DNA from: an uncultured Clostridia bacterium
Lineage (GTDB): Bacteria; Bacillota; Clostridia; Oscillospirales; Oscillospiraceae
DNA length: 64,000 nucleotides
Assembly (NCBI GenBank): GCA_947165595.1
Contig: CAMVAV010000004.1
Span: 1-64,000, forward strand
Direction: 5' to 3'
Part shown: piece by piece, positions 7,995 to 16,191 of the stretch
Layout of the letters: each line of letters begins with the position of its first letter
Position numbering within the stretch: the first letter of the stretch is position 1
Notes under the pieces: model-generated
What the model was told of the DNA's origin: nothing
The model's database searches: none
Seen by the model: only the letters and a program-made list of their open reading frames with translations
Program-made: the position numbers and the translations under genes

Positions 7995-8489
7995 TCAATC
8001 GGTCAGGTTGCCGCCGAGCAGCCTGAGATAGTCGTGATAGTAGTCGGACAGCCGCTTGCGCTCCTTTTGCAGCGTGCCGTTTTTCTCCCGTCCCGCCTTT
8101 TCCGCGTCCATGGACTCCGCCACGACGCGGCAGGCGTTGTTGTACTCGCGCGTCAGCTCGCGGATGCGGGCGCTCAACTGCTGCATGATCGCCATGACCA
8201 TCGCGGGCTTTTCCTGAAACAGCGCGCCAAAGTCCTCGGAGGTGTAGACGCGCGCGCACAGCTTTTCCGTGGCGACGGCGGTGGTGGTGCGCGGCATCGC
8301 CTCGATCAGCTCCATCTCGCCGAAGTAACCGTCGCCGTTGAGCTCCTTGATGAGCACTTGCTCCTTCGTGCCGTAGTTCTGATAGAGCGCCACGGAGCCG
8401 TAGAGAATGTCGTACAGGCACATCTCGTACTGATTCTGCCGGTAGACGACCTCGCCCTTTTTGAATGTGCGTTCCTTCAATTCAGCCAT
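7995..8489 (-). CDS. Cyclic-nucleotide-binding domain protein (no DNA-binding domain)
   Basis: 164 residues. Residues 1-110 form a cNMP-binding/CRP-type beta-barrel (KGEVVYRQNQYEMCLYDILYGSVAL, then the GDGYFGEMELIEAMPRTTTAVA phosphate-binding cassette with FGE and an R-T-T). The C-terminal third (residues 105-150) is a charged helix or coiled coil rather than a winged helix, so this is not a transcription factor. It lies 26 bp downstream of the DivIVA-like coiled-coil gene in one transcript and may transmit a ligand or stress signal to that partner. The cellular ligand is unknown. Confidence 0.8.
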   Translation of the reverse strand: MAELKERTFKKGEVVYRQNQYEMCLYDILYGSVALYQNYGTKEQVLIKELNGDGYFGEMELIEAMPRTTTAVATEKLCARVYTSEDFGALFQEKPAMVMAIMQQLSARIRELTREYNNACRVVAESMDAEKAGREKNGTLQKERKRLSDYYHDYLRLLGGNLTD

Positions 8490-8515
8490 GCGGTTTACCC
8501 CCGTTGCCGGTATGC

Positions 8516-9304
8516 TCAGCCCAGCGGCTTGATGTCGTCGAATTCGCCGCGCAGGGTCCCAAACGCGTCGGGAAGGCCGTCGACAGCCTCCAGCGTCCGG
8601 CTCAGCTCCTCCCGGACGTTTTCACAGGTCGATTGCAGCCGCGTCATCACCGACTCGCACTGCGTGCGGCAGCCGTCCACCAGCTCCTGCATGCGCGCGC
8701 GGGTATCGCTTTCATAGCCGTCGGCACGTTCGCGGACCTCCGCTTCGTAGTCCTCCGCGCGCTTCCGGGCCTCCGCCTCGTAGCTGTCGGCGCGCTCGCG
8801 GACCTTCGCCTCATAGTCGTCCGCGCGGAGCGTGGCCTCCGACTCATAGTCGTCCGCGCGCTTGTGCGCCGCGATCTCCAGCTCCGCGAGCCCGGCCTTG
8901 GCTGCGTGGAACTCCTCCGCCTGCGAGCGGAGGGAATCGATCTCTCCGCGGAGCGTCTCTGCCTCCTTACGGAGCTTGTCGCGTTCGTCGGATACCAGCG
9001 AGAGCTGTGCGCGGATATCGCCCAGCTCCTCGACGGCGCTGGACAGCTCCGCCTTCAGGGAGTCCTGCTGCTCGAAGTTGTCGTGCATCGCGTCGGACAG
9101 ACGGTCGCGCGCGCCGGAGGTGGACGCGAGATCGTTGCGAAGCTCTTCGTTTTCCTTTTTCAGCTTGTCCCTCGCCGCTTCCAGCTCCGCAATGCGTTTG
9201 TTGGCCTCGGCGGCGCTCTTTTCGATGTAGGCGACCACATCCTCGCGGCGAAAACCGCCGAAAAGGGAGCTTTTGAACACATGATTCTCCATAATCGACC
9301 CCAT
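8516..9304 (-). CDS. DivIVA-like coiled-coil protein
   Basis: About 258-262 residues. The N-terminus, VFKSSLFGGFRREDVVAYIE, resembles the membrane-targeting head of DivIVA/GpsB-like proteins, followed by a long coiled coil from about residue 30 to 160. Residues 150-205 hold a repeat built on variations of ADDYE/ADSYEAEARKR with about an 11-residue period. Two starts are possible: ATG 9304 lies only 2 nt after AGGAGG, while ATG 9292 begins the conserved head (MENHVFKSS) and is 14 nt away; I favour 9292 on conservation. Such proteins act in septal or polar organisation, but a specific role here is inference. Confidence 0.75.
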   Translation of the reverse strand: MGSIMENHVFKSSLFGGFRREDVVAYIEKSAAEANKRIAELEAARDKLKKENEELRNDLASTSGARDRLSDAMHDNFEQQDSLKAELSSAVEELGDIRAQLSLVSDERDKLRKEAETLRGEIDSLRSQAEEFHAAKAGLAELEIAAHKRADDYESEATLRADDYEAKVRERADSYEAEARKRAEDYEAEVRERADGYESDTRARMQELVDGCRTQCESVMTRLQSTCENVREELSRTLEAVDGLPDAFGTLRGEFDDIKPLG

Positions 9305-9331
9305 AACCTCCTGTTCGACATTCTAAAAGGT

Positions 9332-9360
9332 ATGTTAGCACAAAGATGTGTCATTGACAA
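9332..9360 (-). promoter_or_regulatory. Promoter of the DivIVA-like/cNMP operon
   Basis: On the minus strand, -35 TTGTCA (complement of 9355-9360), a 17-bp spacer and -10 TAACAT (complement of 9332-9337). The -35 box overlaps that of the divergent GH13 promoter. Confidence 0.6.
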
Positions 9361-9382
9361 GGAAAAGTTGAACCCATATAAT
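9354..9382 (+). promoter_or_regulatory. Consensus sigma-A promoter of the GH13 gene
   Basis: Perfect -35 TTGACA (9354-9359), a 17-bp spacer and perfect -10 TATAAT (9377-9382). The predicted transcription start is near 9389, about 25 nt before the start codon. Confidence 0.88.
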
Positions 9383-9413
9383 ATAGGAAACCGCATCAGT
9401 GGGAGGGATGCCG

Positions 9414-11270
9414 ATGGAAAAGGACAACCGGAGCAGAGAGCTGCGCGAGCGCTTCGAACGGCACGCGGACGAGCTCAAGTGGCTCTATATGGAGCTGTAT
9501 CACGGGGACGAGAAGGCATACGAATATTTCACGGAGATGCTTTGCCGCATGTACGCGGCGCGGCCGGCCGCGCTGAGAAGGCTGGACCGCGAGCGGCTCG
9601 CCCGGCCGGACTGGTACAAGGGGCATGAGCTCGTCGGGATGCTGATGTACGTCTCCGCGTTCGCGGGGACGCTCAGGGGCGTGCGGAAAAAGCTGGATTA
9701 CGTCGCCGACTGCGGCGTGAACTACCTGCACCTCATGCCGCTGCTGGAGAGCCCGGAGGGACGCAGCGACGGCGGCTATGCGGTGTCGGATTTCCGCACC
9801 GTGCAGCCGGAGCTCGGCACGATGGACGACCTTGCCGCGCTGGCGAAGGACTGCCACCGCCGCGGCATCGCGCTCTGCCTCGACTTTGTGATGAACCACA
9901 CGAGCGAGGATCACGAGTGGGCAAGGCGCGCCAGGGCGGGGGAGAAGGCGTATCAGGACCGGTACTTCTTCTACGACGGCTGGGACGTGCCGAACGAGTT
10001 TGAAAAGACCGTTCCGCAGGTGTTTCCGCAGACCGCGCCGGGCAACTTCAGCTGGTGCGAGGAAGCAGGGAAGGTCGTGATGACCACCTTCTATCCCTAC
10101 CAGTGGGACCTCAACTACGCCAATCCCGTCGTGTTCAACGACATGACGGAGAACATGCTCTACCTCTGCAACCAGGGCGTCGATATCGTACGGCTGGACG
10201 CGGTGCCCTACATCTGGAAGACGCTGGGCACCACCTGCCGCAACCTGCCGCAGGTGCATACGCTCGTGCGCATCATGCGCATGGTGTGCGAGATCGTCTG
10301 CCCCGGCACGCTGCTGCTGGGCGAGGTCGTGATGGAGCCGAGCAAGGTCGTGCCCTACTTCGGCACGGTGGAGAAGCCGGAGTGCCACCTGCTCTACAAC
10401 GTCACGACGATGGCGAGCACCTGGCACACGGTCGCGACCAAGGACACCCGCCTGCTGCGCCATCAGCTCTCCCAGGTGTTTTCCCTGCCGAAGCAGTACA
10501 CCTTCCTCAACTACCTTCGGTGCCACGACGACATCGGCTGGGGGCTGGACTATGATTTCATCGGGCAGTACGGCGGACAGGAGATCCCGCACAAGAAGTT
10601 CCTCAACGACTACCTGACCGGCAAGTGGGAGGGGAGCCCCGCGCGCGGCGAGCTCTACAACGACGACCCCAGACTGGGCGACGCGCGGCTGTGCGGCACC
10701 ACGGCGTCCCTCTGCGGGCTGGAGGCGGCGCGCTACGAGCGGGACGACTGCAAGATCGACTGGGCGCTTGGCATGGACCTGATGCTGCACGCCTACATGT
10801 TCACGCTCAGCGGCATCCCCGTGCTCTACAGCGGCGACGAGGTCGCGCAGGAGAACGACTACGCCTACCACGACGATCCCCTCAAGCGCGAGGACAGCCG
10901 CTGGCTCCACCGGGGCGACATGGACTGGGAAAAGGCGGAGCGGCGGCACGATCCGGAGAGCGTCGAGGGGCGGTTGTTCGACGGCATCCGAGCTCTGGAG
11001 AAGCTGCGCGGGGAGCATCCGGCGTTCGACGGCGCGGCGGAGGTCCGGCTGCTGGACACCGGGCACGACGGCGTGCTCGGCATCGAGCGCCGCTGCGGCG
11101 GCGAAAAGCTGCTGGCGTACTTCAACTTCGACTACTGCGAGCGCATCGTATGGACCGGGGAGGAAGCCCCGATGACCGACCTTTGGACGGGAAAGACGAA
11201 GCCCTGCGGCGCGCTGCCGCTGCCGTCCGGCGGTTTCCTGTGGCTGTCCCGTGCCACGGAAGCGGAATAA
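9414..11270 (+). CDS. Amylosucrase-like GH13 enzyme
   Basis: 618 residues with a GH13 (beta/alpha)8 barrel of the amylosucrase (GH13_4) type. Visible signatures are SDGGYAVSDFRTVQPELG, CLDFVMNHTSEDHEWA, APGNFSW, FYPYQWDLNYANP and GVDIVRLDAVPYIWK with nucleophile Asp262, LLGEVVMEP with acid/base Glu304, and RCHDDIGWG with Asp372. The N-terminal helical region (residues 1-90) is also typical. Amylosucrases convert sucrose to alpha-glucan plus fructose. No signal peptide, so it acts in the cytoplasm. ATG 9414 is chosen because GGGAGGG sits 7 nt upstream; GTG 9399 and ATG 9408 lie within that site. With a PTS sucrose permease and fructokinase downstream it may cleave intracellular sucrose or sucrose-6-phosphate. 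Exact substrate unproven. Confidence 0.85.
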   Translation: MEKDNRSRELRERFERHADELKWLYMELYHGDEKAYEYFTEMLCRMYAARPAALRRLDRERLARPDWYKGHELVGMLMYVSAFAGTLRGVRKKLDYVADCGVNYLHLMPLLESPEGRSDGGYAVSDFRTVQPELGTMDDLAALAKDCHRRGIALCLDFVMNHTSEDHEWARRARAGEKAYQDRYFFYDGWDVPNEFEKTVPQVFPQTAPGNFSWCEEAGKVVMTTFYPYQWDLNYANPVVFNDMTENMLYLCNQGVDIVRLDAVPYIWKTLGTTCRNLPQVHTLVRIMRMVCEIVCPGTLLLGEVVMEPSKVVPYFGTVEKPECHLLYNVTTMASTWHTVATKDTRLLRHQLSQVFSLPKQYTFLNYLRCHDDIGWGLDYDFIGQYGGQEIPHKKFLNDYLTGKWEGSPARGELYNDDPRLGDARLCGTTASLCGLEAARYERDDCKIDWALGMDLMLHAYMFTLSGIPVLYSGDEVAQENDYAYHDDPLKREDSRWLHRGDMDWEKAERRHDPESVEGRLFDGIRALEKLRGEHPAFDGAAEVRLLDTGHDGVLGIERRCGGEKLLAYFNFDYCERIVWTGEEAPMTDLWTGKTKPCGALPLPSGGFLWLSRATEAE

Positions 11271-11297
11271 CCGGGAAGGGAGGCGAGCTGCGATTCC

Positions 11298-12122
11298 ATG
11301 AAGCTCATATTTCTCGATATTGACGGCACGCTGACCGAGCCGGGGACGAACGTCCCGCCGGAGAGCGCGCTGGAGGCGATCCGCCGCGCCCGCGGGGCGG
11401 GAAACAAGGTCCTGCTCTGCTCCGGACGCAACTACGCCATGCTCTCGCCGCTGCTCCGCTACGGCTTTGACGGCTATATCGCGAGCGCCGGCGGCTATGT
11501 CGTGTGCGACGGGCGCGTGCTCTACGACTGCCCGATGACGGACGAGCAGCGCGACCGGGTCATGCGCCTGCTGCACGAAAACGGCATTTACCGCACGGTG
11601 GAGGCGCTGGACGCCACCTACGGCGACGAAGGGATCGCGGATTTTCTCGGCGGGGTCGGCGGCGGGAACAGCGAGCTGATGCGCTGGCGCCGCGCCATCG
11701 AGGAGAATCTGAATATCCGCCCGATGCGCGAGTACGACGGACGCCCGCTCTACAAGGCGATCTTTATGTGCGAGCGGGAGGAGCAGCTTGCCGGCGTGCG
11801 CCGCGAGCTGGAGGCGGAGTTCAGCTTCGTCGTGCAGGACGCGTTCGGAGAGGGCTATCTCAACGGCGAGCTCATCAACCGTGCCTTTGACAAGGGGCGC
11901 GGCGTGCGGCTCGTCGCGGAAGCGCTGGGCGTGGAGCCGGCGGACACGGTCGGCTTCGGCGACAGCATGAACGACCTTGAGATGATCGAGACTGTCGGGC
12001 TCGGCGTCTGCATGGCGAACGGAAGCGAGGCGCTCAAGCGGCGCAGCGGCATGATCTGCCCCGCCGTGGGAGAGGACGGGCTTGCCAGGGCGTTCGACGA
12101 GCTGGGGCTTGTCGGAAAATAA
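11298..12122 (+). CDS. Cof-type HAD-IIB phosphatase
   Basis: 274 residues. HAD motif I FLDIDGTLTEPG at the N-terminus, motif II (LLCSGRN), a C2B cap between residues 80 and 190, motif III Lys (FDKGRGVRLV) and motif IV GFGDSMNDLEMI: the Cof subfamily of sugar-phosphate phosphatases. It starts 27 bp after the amylosucrase-like gene and is probably co-transcribed with it. In this setting a sugar phosphate such as sucrose-6-phosphate is a possible substrate, but family members are promiscuous and this is inference. ATG 11298 begins the conserved strand MKLIFLDIDG. Confidence 0.88.
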   Translation: MKLIFLDIDGTLTEPGTNVPPESALEAIRRARGAGNKVLLCSGRNYAMLSPLLRYGFDGYIASAGGYVVCDGRVLYDCPMTDEQRDRVMRLLHENGIYRTVEALDATYGDEGIADFLGGVGGGNSELMRWRRAIEENLNIRPMREYDGRPLYKAIFMCEREEQLAGVRRELEAEFSFVVQDAFGEGYLNGELINRAFDKGRGVRLVAEALGVEPADTVGFGDSMNDLEMIETVGLGVCMANGSEALKRRSGMICPAVGEDGLARAFDELGLVGK

Positions 12123-12145
12123 TGGAACACCTGTACATTTTTCTG

Positions 12146-12174
12146 TTTACAGAAAGGCTTTTTTTCGTTATAAT
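12146..12174 (+). promoter_or_regulatory. Promoter of the PTS operon, overlapping a small hairpin
   Basis: -35 TTTACA (12146-12151), a 17-bp spacer and -10 TATAAT (12169-12174). The -35 box lies inside a short hairpin (TTTCTG/CAGAAA, 12140-12155) followed by a run of seven T (12159-12165), which may act as a weak terminator for the upstream HAD gene. Confidence 0.7.
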
Positions 12175-12264
12175 TGATTTGCCGGTATCGACGCCGGCGT
12201 AAGCTCAACGGCCGGGCGGGTGCGAACGCCGCGCGGCACAGACACGGAAAAGGAGAAAAGCACT

Positions 12265-14127
12265 ATGGCACTTGACTACCGTAAGTGCGCTGAAGAGATT
12301 TTTTCCCACCTCGGAGGAAGGGAAAACATCGTCAGCGCGGCACACTGTGCCACAAGACTTCGTCTGGTGATCGCGGACAACAGCAAGCTCGACAAGAAAG
12401 CGCTTGAAAACGTCGACGGCGTCAAGGGCATGTTCGAGTCGAACGGACAGCTCCAGCTCATCATCGGCACCGGCACGGTCAACAAGGTCTACGACGAGTT
12501 TCTCGCCGTCACCGGGATGACCGCCGCCACCAAGGATGAGGTCAAGGCTGCCGCCGCGGCGCAGGCTCCGCTCTGGCGGCGCATCCTCAAGGTGCCCGGC
12601 GACGTGTTCGTTCCCATCCTGCCCGCCATTGTGGCGAGCGGCCTGATGATGGGTATCGTCGAGGCGATCCCGAAGTTCTACGAGCCGTTCGGCAGCAGCG
12701 ACTGGTTCTCGTTCCTCGACCTCGTGGCGAACACCGCGTTCGCGCTCCTGCCTGTTCTGGTGGCGATCTCCGCCGCGCGTGTGTTCGGCTGCAACATCTT
12801 CCTCGGCGCGGTCATGGGCCTCATGATGGTCCACCCGGCGCTCATCAACGCGTGGACCGTCGGCAACTACGCCGCGGGAGAAATACCGACGTGGCAACTG
12901 CTGTTTTTCAACGTCAAACAGGTCGGATATCAGGGACACGTGATCCCGGTGATCCTGGCGATACTCCTGATGTCGTACGTGGAAAAATGGCTGCACAGGC
13001 ACGTGCCCGAAATGATCGACCTGTTCGTCACCCCGCTGTGCACGGTGCTCGTCACCTCGTTTTTGACCTTCACCATCATCGGGCCCGTCTTCTCCGTTCT
13101 GGAGAACTGGGTGCTTGCCGGCGCCAAATGGCTCGCCAGCACGCTGATCGGCTCCTTCGTCATGGGCGCGATCTATCCGCTCACCGTCGTCATGGGCCTG
13201 CATCACATGTACAACGTCATTGAGGCGGGCATGATCTCCAGCACGGGACTCAATACCTGGATGCCCATTGCCTCCGCCGCGAACTTTGCGCAGTTCGGCG
13301 CGTGCCTTGCGGTCGCGGTCAAGGTCAGGAACCAGAAGACCAAGTCCGTCGCGCTGCCGAGCTCGCTGTCCGCGTCCCTCGGCATTACCGAGCCCGCGAT
13401 CTTCGGCGTCAACTTCCGCTTTATGAAGCCGTTTATCTGCGGCATGGCGGGCGGCGCCGTGGGCGCTCTGTTCGGCTCCCTGTTCAAGCTGGGCGCTCCC
13501 GTCTACGGTGTGACCGGCATCCCCGCGATCCCCGCGGTGAACAACGTGCCCCTGTACCTGCTCGAGCTCCTGATCGCCGGCGGCGTCGCCTTTGTGCTGA
13601 CGTGGGTGATCTGGAGGGAGGATGCCCCGGCGGAGGACAAGAAGGAGGCAGCCCCCGCCGCCGCGAGCGCGGAGGAGAAGCTTGCGGTCCCGAAGACCAG
13701 CGTCATCCGCTGCGCCGCGGGCAAGGTGCTCCAGCCCACGAAGGGCAAGGTCATCGCCCGCGAGGAGATTCCCGACGACACCTTTGCCGCCGGAATCCTC
13801 GGCGACGGCGTCGGCATCGAGCCGGAGGAGGGCATTGTGGTCGCGCCCTTCGACGGGGAGATCACCTCGGTTGCCGACAGCAAGCACGCCATCGGCATTG
13901 AGAGCGGCGGCATGGAGGTGCTGATCCACGTCGGCGTCGACACCGTCGGCATGAACGGCGACGGCTTCACCCCCGCCGTCAAGGAGGGCGATCAGGTCAA
14001 GGCGGGACAGAAGCTCCTGACCTTCGACCGCGACAAGATCAAGGCTGCCGGACACCCGGACACGGTCGTCGTGCTTTTGACGAACTCCGACGATCTTGAG
14101 GGCGTCGAGTGCGGCGCAAAGGAATAA
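12265..14127 (+). CDS. scrA: PTS system IIBCA permease, probably sucrose-specific
   Basis: 620 residues combining all three EII parts. The IIB domain has phospho-Cys28 in AAHCATRLRLV and the GTGTVNKVYDEF segment seen in sucrose/trehalose permeases. The IIC domain (about 110-460) has many membrane helices, with GLHHMYNVIEAGMI and LGITEPAIFGVNFR. The C-terminal IIA of the glucose (Crr) type has His541 in SKHAIGI and active His555 in VLIHVGVDTVG. It imports and phosphorylates a disaccharide using HPr and Enzyme I encoded immediately downstream. Sucrose is inferred from similarity to ScrA and from the nearby fructokinase and amylosucrase-like genes; trehalose or another glucoside is possible. ATG 12265 follows AGGAGA. 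Confidence 0.88.
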   Translation: MALDYRKCAEEIFSHLGGRENIVSAAHCATRLRLVIADNSKLDKKALENVDGVKGMFESNGQLQLIIGTGTVNKVYDEFLAVTGMTAATKDEVKAAAAAQAPLWRRILKVPGDVFVPILPAIVASGLMMGIVEAIPKFYEPFGSSDWFSFLDLVANTAFALLPVLVAISAARVFGCNIFLGAVMGLMMVHPALINAWTVGNYAAGEIPTWQLLFFNVKQVGYQGHVIPVILAILLMSYVEKWLHRHVPEMIDLFVTPLCTVLVTSFLTFTIIGPVFSVLENWVLAGAKWLASTLIGSFVMGAIYPLTVVMGLHHMYNVIEAGMISSTGLNTWMPIASAANFAQFGACLAVAVKVRNQKTKSVALPSSLSASLGITEPAIFGVNFRFMKPFICGMAGGAVGALFGSLFKLGAPVYGVTGIPAIPAVNNVPLYLLELLIAGGVAFVLTWVIWREDAPAEDKKEAAPAAASAEEKLAVPKTSVIRCAAGKVLQPTKGKVIAREEIPDDTFAAGILGDGVGIEPEEGIVVAPFDGEITSVADSKHAIGIESGGMEVLIHVGVDTVGMNGDGFTPAVKEGDQVKAGQKLLTFDRDKIKAAGHPDTVVVLLTNSDDLEGVECGAKE

Positions 14128-14179
14128 GAGACAGACAGAACGACAACAGAACAACACACCGACAAGGAGGAACCGTCAC

Positions 14180-14440
14180 ATGAAGAGCTTTGACTACACC
14201 ATCACCGATCCCGTAGGCATCCACGCCCGTCCCGCCGGCATTCTGGTCAAGGAGATCAAGAACTACTCCGGCATCACCGTGACCGTCACCAAGGGCGACA
14301 AGAGCGTCAACGCGCTCAAGCTCATGGCGCTCATGGGCATGGGCATCAAGCAGGGCGACACCGTGACCGTCAGCGTCGAGGGCGAGAACGAAGAGGACGT
14401 CGCCGCCAAGATCGAGGAATTCTTCAAGACCTATTTCTGA
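14180..14440 (+). CDS. ptsH: Phosphocarrier protein HPr, lacking the Ser46 site
   Basis: 86 residues. It relays phosphate from Enzyme I to the EIIs through His15 in GIHARPAG. The segment that in Bacillus HPr reads VNLKSIM with regulatory Ser46 reads VNALKLMALMGMG here, so Lys47 occupies the Ser46 position (one residue inserted before it). It therefore cannot be phosphorylated by HPr kinase at that site and should not work as the CcpA co-repressor in the usual way. ATG 14180 follows AAGGAGG. It lies 52 bp after the permease gene and is separated from ptsI by a strong hairpin. Confidence 0.95.
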   Translation: MKSFDYTITDPVGIHARPAGILVKEIKNYSGITVTVTKGDKSVNALKLMALMGMGIKQGDTVTVSVEGENEEDVAAKIEEFFKTYF

Positions 14441-14460
14441 GAAAACCGAAAAACGACACA

Positions 14461-14497
14461 ACAGAAAACGGCTGCCTGTGCGACAGCCGTTTTCTGT
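14461..14497 (+). terminator. Intercistronic hairpin between ptsH and ptsI
   Basis: A perfect 14-bp stem (14461-14474 with 14484-14497) whose 3' arm contains CAGCCG followed by TTTTCTG, like a GC stem plus U-tract. It is 20 bp after the HPr stop. It could partially terminate, lowering ptsI relative to ptsH, or protect the upstream mRNA. Confidence 0.65.
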
Positions 14498-14514
14498 CAG
14501 AAGGGAGCAGCACT

Positions 14515-16191
14515 ATGATCACGATCCAGGGCAAGGGCGCTTCCGCCGGCGTCGCGGTCGGCCCGCTCTATTTTTACCAGCGCGCGAAAAGCGAGATCGC
14601 GCGCAAGACCGTTGCCGACACGGAGGCGGAGTGGAAGCGCTTCAAGGACGCGCAGGCAAAGGCGATCGAGCAGCTCGGCGCTTTGGCGGAGAAGGCGCGC
14701 GAGGAGGCGGGCGACGAGGCCGCGCTGCTGTTTGAGACCCACCAGATGATGGCGGAGGACCTCGACTACGAGGAGGCAATCGAGGAGGGTATCAAGGGCG
14801 GCGTCAACGCCGAGGCGGTCATTGCCGAGGCGCGCGAGCAGTTCGCGGAGATGTTCGCCACGATGGACGACGCCTACATGCAGGCGCGCGCGGCGGACGT
14901 CAAGGACGTCTCGAACCGCATCATCGGCATCCTGACCGGCGCGGTGCAGGGCGGCATTGACAGCGATGTGCCGGTGATCCTCGCGGCGGACGATCTCGCG
15001 CCGAGCGAGACGGTCCAGCTCGACAAGAGCAAGATACTCGGCTTCATCACCGAGGGCGGCTCCGGCTCGAGCCATACGGCGATCCTCGCGCGCACGATGG
15101 GCATTCCCGCCATCATCGGCGTGGGCGACCAGCTCAAAAGCGAGTACGCCGGGCGCGAGACCATCGTCGACGGCGGCACCGGCACCGCGGTGGTCGAGCC
15201 GGACGCCGAGGTGCGTACGCGCCTGATCAAAAAGCGCGACGAGCAGCTTAAACTGCAGGAGATGCTATCGGAGCTCAAGGGCAAGGAGAACGTCACGAAG
15301 GACGGGCACAGCGTCCGCATCTACTGCAACATCGGCAATCCCGAGGATGTGCCCATGGTGCTTTCCAATGACGGCGGCGGCATCGGCCTGTTTCGCAGCG
15401 AGTTCCTGTACCTCGGCTGCGACGATTTCCCGAGCGAGGATTACCAGTTCGAGGCGTACAAGAAGGTGCTCTCCGACATGGGAGACCGCGAGGTCGTCAT
15501 CCGCACGCTCGACATCGGCGCGGACAAGCAGATCGAGTACTTCAAGCTTCCGAAGGAGGAGAATCCGGCGATGGGCAACCGCGCGCTGCGCATCTGCCTG
15601 ACCCGCCCGGAGATATTCAAAACGCAGCTCCGCGCGCTCTATCGCGCGTCCGCTTTCGGCAAGCTGTGCATCATGTTCCCGATGGTTACCAGCGTCTGGG
15701 AGGTGCGGGAGGCCCGCAAGCTCTGCGAGCAGGTCAAGCGCGAGCTGGACGCCGAGGGTATCTCCTATGCCGATAACGTGCAGCTCGGCATCATGATTGA
15801 GACGCCCGCCGCCGCGCTTGTGAGCGACCGTCTGGCGAAGGAGGTCGACTTCTTCTCCTGCGGCACGAACGACCTCACGCAGTACACCCTCGCCTGCGAC
15901 CGGCAGAACAGCGACCTCGGCCGCTTCTTCGACCCGCACCATCCCGCGGTGCTGCGCCTGCTGAAGCTTGTGGCGGACAACGCGCACAAAAACGGCATCT
16001 GGGTCGGCATCTGCGGCGAGCTCGGCGCGGACCTCCAGCTGACGGAGACCTTCCTCTCCATCGGAATCGACGAGCTTTCGGTCTCGCCGCGCGCGGTGCT
16101 GCCGCTGAGGCAGAAGGTGCGCGAGACCAACGTTGCCCAGTGCCGCGACCGCCTGCTGGGAGAATTGGCGAGTGATCAGAATGCGATCTGA
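14515..16191 (+). CDS. ptsI: PTS Enzyme I (phosphoenolpyruvate-protein phosphotransferase)
   Basis: 558 residues. It takes phosphate from PEP and passes it to HPr. The N-terminal HPr-binding domain contains the phospho-His187 loop (EGGSGSSHTAILARTMGIPA). The C-terminal PEP-binding barrel shows GIGLFRSEFLYL, DIGADKQIEYF and the FFSCGTNDLTQYTLACDR signature, with Cys near the C-terminus in GICGEL. ATG 14515 follows AAGGGAG. It is the fourth PTS-related function in the same run (permease, HPr, EI), so the whole phosphorelay is encoded together with the sugar permease. Confidence 0.97.
   Translation: MITIQGKGASAGVAVGPLYFYQRAKSEIARKTVADTEAEWKRFKDAQAKAIEQLGALAEKAREEAGDEAALLFETHQMMAEDLDYEEAIEEGIKGGVNAEAVIAEAREQFAEMFATMDDAYMQARAADVKDVSNRIIGILTGAVQGGIDSDVPVILAADDLAPSETVQLDKSKILGFITEGGSGSSHTAILARTMGIPAIIGVGDQLKSEYAGRETIVDGGTGTAVVEPDAEVRTRLIKKRDEQLKLQEMLSELKGKENVTKDGHSVRIYCNIGNPEDVPMVLSNDGGGIGLFRSEFLYLGCDDFPSEDYQFEAYKKVLSDMGDREVVIRTLDIGADKQIEYFKLPKEENPAMGNRALRICLTRPEIFKTQLRALYRASAFGKLCIMFPMVTSVWEVREARKLCEQVKRELDAEGISYADNVQLGIMIETPAAALVSDRLAKEVDFFSCGTNDLTQYTLACDRQNSDLGRFFDPHHPAVLRLLKLVADNAHKNGIWVGICGELGADLQLTETFLSIGIDELSVSPRAVLPLRQKVRETNVAQCRDRLLGELASDQNAI

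Noticed and set aside
9396..11576. 726-codon antisense open frame opposite the GH13 gene
   Set aside because: Shadow of the amylosucrase-like gene; no start context or domain.
12175..12264. Antiterminator (RAT-like) element in the PTS permease leader
   Set aside because: Only a short GCCGG hairpin is present; no terminator/antiterminator pair or RAT-type sequence.
12205..14157. 650-codon antisense frame opposite the PTS permease
   Set aside because: Low-complexity D/R/H-rich translation, complement of a clear permease.
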